DNA of 64,000 bases, taken from Owenia fusiformis. Its lineage: Eukaryota > Annelida > Polychaeta > Sabellida > Oweniidae. Positions 26,560 through 37,200 of the stretch are shown here, piece by piece. The notes below the pieces were generated by a model. The model was not told where the DNA came from. It saw only the letters and a list, made by a program, of their open reading frames with translations, and did not search any database. A program made the translations under genes and the position numbers. Numbering within the stretch: the first letter of the stretch is position 1; each line of letters begins with the position of its first letter. The stretch lies in contig CAIIXF020000011.1 in NCBI GenBank assembly GCA_903813345.2, forward strand, positions 15,171,754 to 15,235,753. Direction: 5' to 3'.

Positions 26560-28350
26560 ATACCTGTAAATGATAGATAAATTCCTACCAAATCGAACGA
26601 ATGTTTTCATGTATCGCCATTCTTGTGATCCAAGGATTGACTCCCAGAATGCAACATCAGTTACTTTATTTACTCGTGACAGGTTTCAAAATGGCGGACT
26701 TACATTTTGAAAGCTGTCTCGTGTCATGTTGCATTCTGGGAGCCATTATACTCTTTGAGACGTAATCGGGCTCCAAAATCACCGTTCATTAATACATGTG
26801 CGACAGAATGTCTTTTTTATAGTGTTATTCATTATTTATGTTCCCAACTTTAGTATCTAACTTCATAAAATACATGTAGGTTTAGAATAGATAAATAAGT
26901 AAAAGGTTGATGGTATATCATAGTCTGAAGTTGAACCTTTCGTTTATTTATTTTCGCTTAGTGCTTTATTATATTATCTATAAACTAACTGATAAAGTTG
27001 GATTTACTACTTTATTTTATAAATATGCATAAACGGTGAATTTGCAGGCTGTATAATTATTTTGAACAGAGTTTAGGAAGTAAGGTAAGGAGTACGATAT
27101 ACTGCCAACCTTATCTCGTTCCAAGACTATCTCTACGTTCTAGTCTTGCGGGGGATATATTGAAGCGCATGTTATTTTTCAAAAGTTGAAATTTATCGGC
27201 GATAGCTACGCACATATTTCTTACCTCTATCGATTCTTAACATCACAAGAAACATTCTTCTAAAGGCAGAAAAGTTCGGCTGTCTCAAATCGCAGTAATA
27301 TACACTACAAACTTCAAATCCAGTGGTTTTCCAAAATGTCATCCATGAATTTGATGACGTCACTTTCGGACTATTTTAACCTACATGACGCGTAGTAATA
27401 TATAAATGAAGAAAACATTCAGCATTGGCTGACACCGATCGGCCGAGGGAATTTCCTTGCATTTTACCTAACAACACGTCAAATACAACAGCAATTTCCA
27501 GCGAAATCATTCAAATACATCGTTACTCACGATTTATCAATGTTGCTTGACTTGATTCCGTATTAATTGAGCTAACTAATTTCTCAAGTTTGAAGGATAA
27601 TGTTCCCGGGAAAAAGAGATTGAAATGTAGGCACTGGATGAAATGTTCATGGCAGACATTTTGAAATAAGCTAAATTATACTGGTCGGCTCGAAGATTGA
27701 AGTGTATATAACTGAGACAGCCGCGGCTTTTCTGGCTTGGGGAGAACATTTCTTTTGCGTACCTAACGCCGTTAAAATTTGACTTTTAAAAAATACTGTG
27801 TGTTTTAATGGATCCCCTCCAAGACCAGAAACGAAGAGGATGGTGTTGGAACAAGATAACTGCCAACCGATGTGCTGTGCAAGAGCACTAGTATAATGTG
27901 AGGCAACCGAAGATCACCAAGCATAATTCAGACTCTTCTTGAAGATAGGGATTAGGATATAAATATGTCCGACCTTCTTCGCTTACGTAATAAGACAAGT
28001 TTTACAAGATAAGACTCTAGGGATTCTTTAAAAATCAACAAAAATTTTTTCAACAATCAGTAAATTAGGTCAACATTCAGATTAAAAATATGGCTTACCT
28101 TTCAATTATTCAGTCGTATTGTTACCCGTTTCACAATTCGTATATATCTGTCTTCCAACAAACAAGGTTAAGAATCAATTATATCGCATATGAATACTAA
28201 AATGAATGTAAATATGAAATATCATTTTACTTTTCACATTTTTGCTACCGGATATTGAAGTGAAGTTAATGTTTCCTGCAATCTGATTCGTTAAAAATAC
28301 ACGACACGCCAAATATATTTTGTTTGCGATAGAGGCAAAAAAACATTACA
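26560..28350. promoter_or_regulatory. Candidate promoter region of CNOT2 (possibly shared with the divergent AKR gene)
   Basis: Largely unique sequence that looks richer in CpG than its surroundings, between two oppositely transcribed genes. It contains a perfect CRE-like TGACGTCA at 27355-27362. Strong minus-strand splice donors at 28099 (GAAAG|GTAAGCC) and 26571 (ACAG|GTATGAAG) could end untranslated first exons of CNOT2. An inverted repeat (CCCAGAATGCAACAT / ATGTTGCATTCTGGG) spans 26641-26744. All of this is inference; no transcription start can be read directly. Confidence 0.3.
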
Positions 28351-28497
28351 AAAAATCCGGTGAGTGACGGTAAAACCTGATCTCTCTAATCAGTATTGCC
28401 GTGGTTTTTATTCACATGGTCTTGCTAAAACATATTTGGTATCATTTGAAAGATGAATGGTGAGCATGATTGGAAGGTTTTCCACATGCAATAGATC

Positions 28498-28690
28498 TAG
28501 TCATATAAATCTGACCCTCGTATGATGTTAGATCTATTTGTTGTTATTTTTTCTGTTTTGGATATTTATTTTTTCTTATTTTCTTGCATATGAGCGACCG
28601 TGTATGCAAAGAAAATGATAAAAAATAAATATCCAAATAAGAACAAGGAATATCGAAGAACAGCATACAACGGTCGGATTTATATGACTA
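28498..28690. repeat. 193-bp imperfect palindrome
   Basis: Outer arms 'tagtcatataaatctgacc' and 'ggtcggatttatatgacta'; inner arms 'ggatatttattttttc..ttgcata' and 'tatgcaaag..aaaaaataaatatcc'. Possibly a small MITE. No clear target duplication. Confidence 0.65.
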
Positions 28691-28919
28691 TAGAAATGAT
28701 GTCAAAAATTAGAAAATATCCAAATCAGCCCTCACATTTATAGGGGTACATCAGGGGTAGTGCGCTTCATTAATACTGAAGTCTGTTGGTACCGTAACGA
28801 ATATTCATCATGCCGTTTACATCTGTCCGGAAATTTGCTCATTTGTCATGCATTTACAGAAGAAATTGAAGTCACGCCCATTTAATTGCATGACAGAATT
28901 TGTCACTAACGCAGTTAGT

Positions 28920-30465
28920 CTGGTCAGTAGGCCTATTCACCACATGTTTTTTAGTCAATTTTTACCAAATGTCTCGGGTCAGTATTCACCACATGTCTGG
29001 TCAGTATTCACCACATGTCTGTGGTCAGTATTCACCACATGTCTTTCCGTCAGCATTCACCACATGTATTTTAGTCAGTATTCACCACATGTCTCTTATC
29101 AGTATTCACCACACGTCTCTGGTTAATATTCACTACATGTCTCTGGTTAATATTCACCACATGTCTCTGGTTGATATTCACCACATGTCTCTGCTTGATA
29201 TTCACCACATGTCTCTGGTTGATTTTCACCACATGTCTCTGGTTGATATTCACCACATGTCTCTGGTTAATATTCACCACATTTCTCTGGTTAATATTCA
29301 CCACATGTCTCTGGTTAATATTCACCATATGTCTCTGGTTAATATTCACCACATGTCTCTGGTTAATATTCACCACATGTCTCTGGTTGATATTCACCAC
29401 ATGTCTCTGTTTGATATTCACCACATGTCTCTGGTTGATATTCACCACATGTCTCTGGTTGATATTCACCACATGTCTCTGATTGATATTCACCACATGT
29501 CTCTGGTTGATATTCACCACATGTCTCTGGTTAATATTCACCACATGTCTCTGGTTAATATTCACCGCATGTCTCTGGTTGATATTCACCACATGTCTCT
29601 GGTTAATATTCACCACATGTCTCTGGTTGATATTCACCACATGTCTCTGGTTAATATTCACCACATGTCTCTGGTTGATATTCACCACATGTCTCTGGTT
29701 GATATTCACCACATGTCTCTGGTTGATATTCACCACATGTATCTGGTTAATATTCACCACATGTCTCTGGTTAATATTCACCACATATCTCTTGTCAATA
29801 TTCACCACATGTCTCTGGTTAATATTCACCACATGTCTCTGGTTGATATTCACCACCTGTCTCTGGTTGATATTAGCAACATGTCTTTCATTCAATATTC
29901 ACCACATGCCTGTGGTCAGTATTCACCACATTTCTTTTAGTCAGTATTCACCACATGTCTCTGATCAGTATTCACCACATGTCTTTCAGTCAGTATTTAC
30001 CACATGTCTTTCAGTCAGTATTCACCACATGTCTCTGATCAGTATTCACCACATGTCTCTGGTTAATATTCACCACATGTCTTTGGTTGATATTCGCCAC
30101 ATGTCTTTTATTCAATATTTACCACATGTCTTTCATTCAGTATTCACCACATGTCTGTGGTCAGTATTCACCACTTTTATTTTAGTCAGTATTCACCACA
30201 TGTCTCTGATCAGTATTCACCACATGTCTTTCAGTCAGTATTTACCACATGTCTTTGGTCAGTATTCACCACATGTCTTTCAGTCAGTATTCACCACATG
30301 TCTTTGGTTAGTTTTCACCACATTTCTTTTAGTCAGTTTTCACCAAATGTCTCTGGTTGATATTCGCAACATGTCTTTCATTCAATATTCACCACATGTC
30401 TGTGGTCAGTATTCACCACATTTCTTTTAGTCAGTTTTCACCAAATGCCTCTGGTCAGTATTCAC
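28920..30465. repeat. 24-bp minisatellite, about 60 units, with variant flanks
   Basis: The core unit is 'tattcaccacatgtctctgg' + 'ttga' or 'ttaa'. The central part (about 29110-29880) is a regular 24-bp array. The flanks carry 22-25-bp variants ('ggtcagtattcaccacatg', 'tttcagtcagtattcaccac'). The 8-codon period keeps both strands open for hundreds of codons (for example SLVDIHHM on plus, VVNINQRH on minus), which is not evidence of coding. Confidence 0.96.
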
Positions 30466-31220
30466 TTATCAGGTCACTACATTAATTGTATCAGGTCAAT
30501 AGTCCCTATTTGTATTTAGTAATTTGTTATTGATTATTTTCTAAACTGTATTGAATTCAACTACCACATCTGTTTGTCCATCTGCAGTGTGATATATTAA
30601 ATGAGTCCAGGACTCAATGTATTGTAGGATATTTCGACAATGTACATGTACGTGTTGTTTCCAGACCTTTGAATGAGTGTGGCAGCCTGAATTCAAACTA
30701 TGAGAAGCAGCATGTGTGTGAATAAAATCATCCACAATGCATTAAGTCATGTACTTAATTCTTTTCACTCCTTGCAAAAGATTTGTTCTGTATCACTAAA
30801 AAACTGAATATTTTGCGAGGACATTTTTCCAAAGTTAGGTTAAATGTTCAAAACTAGGTCAACACTTACCATTTGACATTCAGGCATTTGACCTACATAA
30901 GCATCTGCCTTGTTATTCCCTATATGATAGTAGTTGTAGGTTTTCACTCAGTTACTTCCTAATCTAAAAATAGCCCACATGCATTAGGGTAGGTGTGTGG
31001 TTCATCAAATTATTTTAGCATCCGCATTATATGAAATACTGTGTTCTTATTTTCTGGAACTCGACATACCTTGCCTAGCTTTGTATGAATTCCTTTAAAA
31101 CTATTGATAAATATTTTGTTTTCAGTAACTGCTGCGCATTAAGGATGCCTTTGGGACAGTTTTAAAGATTGTCTACTTGTATCAGAACAGTTGTCAACAG
31201 TTGTATCAGAAGAATATCAC
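30466..31220. other. Upstream region and 5' UTR of the aldo-keto reductase gene
   Basis: No protein-coding exon. An acceptor-like 'ttttgttttcag' at about 31115-31126 followed by open sequence up to the ATG suggests that the 5' UTR is split by an intron. Confidence 0.3.
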
Positions 31221-34200
31221 ATGGCTACTAAAATGAATATTGCCACAAAAGTTATCTTGCGAAACCAACTTAAGATGCCCATATTTGGAATAGGTAAGTA
31301 ATATTTCTCTAATTATTACAATATATGTGAGAACTGAGAATAATGTATAAATATTTAAGGTAAATTTGTGTAAAATTATGTATGAATATTTAGATTTATA
31401 CATGCGAGGGCTACATGTATATTATGTGAGGTGTTGGGTATGGGGTATATCTTGAGGGAAATATAGATATCATACTGAGGGCACAGAGGGTCTGAGGTAA
31501 GATATCCCGAGGGATATACCCCATATTCAAAACCAAGCATCACATAACTAATCTATCCTATGACAAGTGAGGTTTCGAAAATGAGGTTTTCATGGCACCC
31601 ATTTACAGGTTTTTTCATTCTCACTATTTTTGAGAAATTGATGAAATTTTGGTCTAGCAAAATTCTACTGTTTGCTGCATCCATCGACAAGTTTGCTCTC
31701 TTGACTGTATCTTTTCCTCGGAATATTTAAGCTGGAGATACACATCGAGAGATATACAGTGGGAGGTATCAATTCTATAATCTGCTGATGTTCCTAAAAC
31801 CTCACTTGTCTTAGGACAAAGTATATCATGCAATATTGCTTTAATATTCAGGTACCTCTCACAATGGAGGTTATAGCAATGAAGCCATTGTTTATGCACT
31901 GAGGGATTGTGGGTACCGTATGATTGACACTGCGGAGCGTTATGGGTCAGAAGGACCCATAAGACTCTCCATAAAGGTACTGATATTGAAAACGGGGCCA
32001 GAGTATCAAACTCTAAAATGTACCATTTTTTTACTTTTTAATGGCATGATATACAGGGTCAGGGTGTTAAAAAAAAACGCAACCCAAAGAAATTGATATA
32101 TCTTGAAAAATACTGGTTCAATTATGTTCATATTTTCAGGAAATAAAGAAGAGACTGTGTATGTATAGCTCTTGTAAATGGTTACTTGGAAAACATGATG
32201 CCTTGGACACCTGCTCAAAAGTCAGTTGTACTAGGAAAATACGAAAAACGCAGTCAAAGGTGACTGCAACTGCAAAAAATTCAATTACTTCCTAACCATA
32301 GTGTTTTGGCTGGCTCTTCAAATTTGGCACAAACCATCTTCATTCACTGTATGGTAAATCTGTAGAGTGAAATCAAAATCACTTCAGGGACTTCACTGTC
32401 ATGGTTGAAATGCTTTCAAATCGCAGTCAAATGCCCTGGTTCAGGGAGACATTTTGACCGTGGCTGTATAGTCCCTGGAGTGATTTTGATGAAACTCCAC
32501 AAATTCACCACACATTGAATGAGGATAATTTGTGCCAAATCTGAAGCGCCAAAACACTATGGTTAGAAAGTTATTTGGTTTTATTGCTGTGGCAGTCACC
32601 TCTGACTGCGCTTTCATATTTTCCTAGTACAACTGTCATTTGAGCAGGTGTCCAAGGCATCATGTTTTACAACTTACTGACAACAGGAGCTATACATACA
32701 CAGTCTCTTCTTTCTTTTCCTGAAAAAATGAGCATAATTGAATTAGTATTTTCCAAGATATAGTGATTTTCCATTCAAGTTTTTCGTATTTTACTAGTAC
32801 AACTGTCTTTTGAGCAAAATTAAAGAAGCACATGGCAGCCATCTTGAAAAATGGTGGCCTTTACTCGTTATTTTACGATTTTTGCTGTAACTCGAAAAGT
32901 ATAGTGGAGCGATTTTGTTCATATTTGGTATGTGAATACTATAAACATTGCACACTGTCTAAAGACACTTTTTGAAGAAGGTGGCCATTTTAAAAAATGG
33001 CCGCCATTTTAAAAAATGGCCGCCATTTTGAAAAATGGCCGCCTTTTTTACCTATTTTACTATAACTCGAAAAGTAGTGAAGCGATTTTGTTCATATTTG
33101 GTATGTGAATACTACAAGGATGGCACACTGTCTAATGACACTTTTGGTAGAAGGCGGCCATTTTGAAAAATGGCCGCCATTTTAACGTGTTTTACTATAA
33201 CTCGAAAAGTAGTGGAGCGATTTTGTTCATATTTGGTATGTGAATGCTAAAAGCATGACACACTATCCTATGACACTTTTAGTAGAAGGTAGCCATTTTG
33301 AAAAAAATTTTAAAAAATGGCCGCCATTTTAATGTATTTTATAATAATTCGAAAAGTAGTGAAGCGATTTTGTTCATATTTGGTATGTGAATACTACAAG
33401 GATGGCACACTGTCTAATGACACTTTTGGTAGAAGGTGGCCATTTTTCAAAATGGCTGCGATTTTAACGTATTTTACTATAACTCGAAAAGTAGTGGAGC
33501 GATTTTGTTCATATTTGGTATGTGAATACTATAAGTATGGCAAATGGTCTAATGACACTTTTGGTAGAAGGTGGCCATTTTGAAAAATGCCTGCCATTTT
33601 TGCTATATACTTTGTTTGTAAAAATGCCATCCATGGCTGTTCGATGGGATTCGCTACGCTTTGGAGTTGCCGTTGTTCTGGTTTTTCTATATTACATATA
33701 TATACTGTAGTATACTACATATACTGTAGTATATTTTGTCCACTGTGACGGAGCAGTTTCATTTCACATTTGCAACTGGCAAAAACTGGCAAAATCTGAA
33801 AATGCTGTGTTGATTAAGAACATTAAATGATGATACAATATGAAAAAAGTTTTCTTCAAATCCATTCAGGAAAGTGGTATCCCTCGGGAGGAAATCTTTA
33901 TCACCACAAAACTGAGATGGGAAAACTATGGTTATGAGCAGGCCTTGGAAGCTTTTGAAGGATCTCTCGATCGCCTTGGTACTGATTATGTAGGTATGTA
34001 TGACTTAATATAAAATTTAAATGATAGGATTTATATGGATGGTTCTACTGTAGCATGCATATTCAATGTTCTAATATTTAAAACTACAGCACTTCATATT
34101 AATTTCTTACAATTAAAATTCATTAACGTGAGTATAATATTTAAAACTACAGTACTTCATATTAATTTCTTACAATTAAAATTCATTAACGAGAGCATAA

Positions 34201-37200
34201 TATTTAAAACTACAGTACTTCATATTAATTTCTTACAATTAAAATTCATTAACGAGAGTATAATATTTAAAACTTCTGTACTTCATATTAATTTCTTACA
34301 ATTAAAATTCATTAACGAGAGTATAATATTTAAAACTACAGTACTTCATATTAATTTCTTACAATTAAAATTCATTAACGAGAGCATAATATTTAAAACT
34401 ACAGTACTTCATATTAATTTCTTACAATTAAAATTCATTAATGTGAGTATAATATTTAAAACTACTGTACTTCATATTAATTTCTTACAATTAAAATTCA
34501 TTAACGAGAGCATAATATTTAAAACTACAGTACTTCATATTAATTTCTTACAATTAAAATTCATTAACGAGAGTATAATATTTAAAACTACTGTACTTCA
34601 TATTAATTTCTTACAATTAAAATTCATTAACGAGAGTATAATATTTAAAACTACAGTACTTCATATTAATTTCTTACAATTAAAATTCATTAACGAGGGT
34701 ATGCACTGGTGGATCTAGAAGTTAACATTTGAAGTCAGGAAAAATGTTTTGAACAAATTTTTGTGCCGCTACCCTAAAACCAAAAATTGGGGCCTTTTGA
34801 AAATTTAAGACTAATGTATTGATAATTTGGCCCTTAAAGGCCAAGTTATGCCCAAAAGGCCCATTGTTTGAGGTCCTACAAAAAAATTTTGCGCCCTAAA
34901 AGTCATGATTCTGTTCAAAACAATCTATTTCATTTATGTAGATCTGTACATGCTGCACTGGCCAGGGAATGGAAGTGATGGTGACCCAAGGACAGTAAGG
35001 GCTGATACATGGAAGGCATTGGAACACCTTTATAAAAAGGGTAAGTTACAAAGACCAAATGTATAATCACACATACATGTAGCTAGGCATGAATTATCAC
35101 CTTTGACCAATCAAAACCCTTTATAAAAAGGGTAAGTTACAGATACCAAATATATAATCACACATACATGTAGCCATAGTGTAGCACCCGGTACGCTGGG
35201 TACGCATGAATTATCACCTTTGACCAATGAAAACCCAGTAAAGTCATGTGTCGCTCATTTTGCTTATGTGCAGATAGATTTTATTAAAGGAACATTCCTG
35301 GCCAAACCATTTCTATCCTGATGTGATAGCTATAATCATATATATACTTTCCATATTTAGCAAAACATGGGGAAATGTTTTAATATAGTCAATATTGATA
35401 ATTTAAAAATGTAGTGCTCATTTCCAGTAAGCTGCCATCTTTTAAGATTTTACTCAGGAAGTGATGTCATCGACTCTCAACTTTCATGACCTTGCATTTG
35501 GAAAATAGCACAATATCACTTCTAGACGAGTGATCCTTACTTTATGCGCAAAAATATGTTCAGAGCTTGTCAGCTTAGAATAAACTTTTAGAAGGATTAA
35601 ATCAAAGACAAAACTGAAAAAGAATATTCATCTGGTTTTGTAATTCTTAATAGCTCCTTATAGTGTTATATGCAAAGTTGAGAGTCGATGACATCACTTC
35701 CTGAGTGAAATATTAAAAGATGGCAGCCTACTGGAATTCGACACTACATTTTCAAGTGATCAATATTGACCATATCAAAACATTTTTCCCTATTTTGCTA
35801 AATATGGAAAGTAAATATTGTTATAGCTACCATATTAGGAGAGAATTGGTCTGGCCAGGAATATTCCTTTAAGATGTCAGAATCAAGGCCAACAATCTGA
35901 CACTTAGTATAAACTGGTGCATCAGTGTTGGTTACTGTTTTGCAGTATTAACTGGTGTAATTTTAGTCATTCTGTCATAGTATAAACTGGTGTGTTGCTT
36001 TTTATCCCAATGAATGAAGTTCAGTAGGGATATAGTGAAACCATCTGTTAAGAAGACATATCATGAACAATATAACTGATACAAGACAACCGAACAACAC
36101 CTGAGTAAGGGGAAGGGGAGAGTTTTCTGGCCGAATCAAAACCTCTAACCCACCTACATGCGGTCTCAAGTCTGTGGTTCCTGAATAGAATTGTTAACAT
36201 CAAAATCAAATGTAAGTCAACCAAGATGAAGAAAGAAGACAACGAATGAAGACATTGTGCAGCAGTAACAAATGACGTCCATCCATTCGTCAGTAAATCT
36301 CCCTGTCTGTCTGTCCATCTGTTTGGAAAATAATTTGAATACCAATGGATGGATTTTCTACATATTTGATGGAAAGATTAATATTGGTAAATGTTTTACT
36401 CAAAAAACACAATATGACACAATTATTATGTACAGCAATTGTAAAGGATCGATTGGGATTATACATTTCTGGACAAAAAACACATAATTTCAAGCTCGAA
36501 ATAAGTTAAGAAATAAGTTAATAAGGTTACAGATTTGAGGAATTTATATTATCTTATTAAACAACATGTACCTAACCAATGAACACATTTGGCAATCTTT
36601 TTGAAAAAGCAAGAATTATAATTTACAGATGATATGCAAATTCAAATTAGTTTAAAAAGTAGATTTTCAAGGGCAAAATAAAAGTTTTATTTATTTTCGG
36701 GTATCTATACAACAGTGTCCATGTACACATTTGGACATATTACAGTATCTCAAAACTCAACTGATTCCCCATAGGAAAATAATTAATTGTCTACAATGAC
36801 TTAAATCATTTGAAAATCTTGAAGCGGTCCCCAAAAGATGTTATCATTTTCCTCGGTGTTGTAAAAATAGTCGAGAACTGCCTCAACAAACTCCTGAGAT
36901 GTTATCTTGCCATCTTTATCCTCATCAATATAGTCAAACTGGCGCTTCATATAATTAAGGTCAAGGTCATAGGCATCCCAGAAAACCTTGTATTCTTTCA
37001 GATCAATGACACCATCCCCATTCAAATCCAGGGCTCTGAACCATGTTGCCATGTATTCATAGACATAGGGTCGGCTGTTCAAGTCCTTGCTATAGTTGTA
37101 GTCCCCAAGAAGCCATTCTGTTATATTGTTCGAGGTGTCGAAGTAATATGGGACTTGGAGATAAAACATACGTACTTCTTCAGCTTTAGCTCCTTTAAGG

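Noticed and set aside
28900-29940. Overlapping open frames of 346, 274 and 315 codons on both strands
   Set aside because: Artefact of the 24-bp repeat, whose length is a multiple of three; open in several frames at once.
21310-30465. CRISPR-like arrays
   Set aside because: Repeats are directly contiguous without unique spacers and lie in an intron-rich eukaryotic genome; they are minisatellites.
34035-34718. 227-codon open frame
   Set aside because: Artefact of the 63-bp repeat in an AKR intron.
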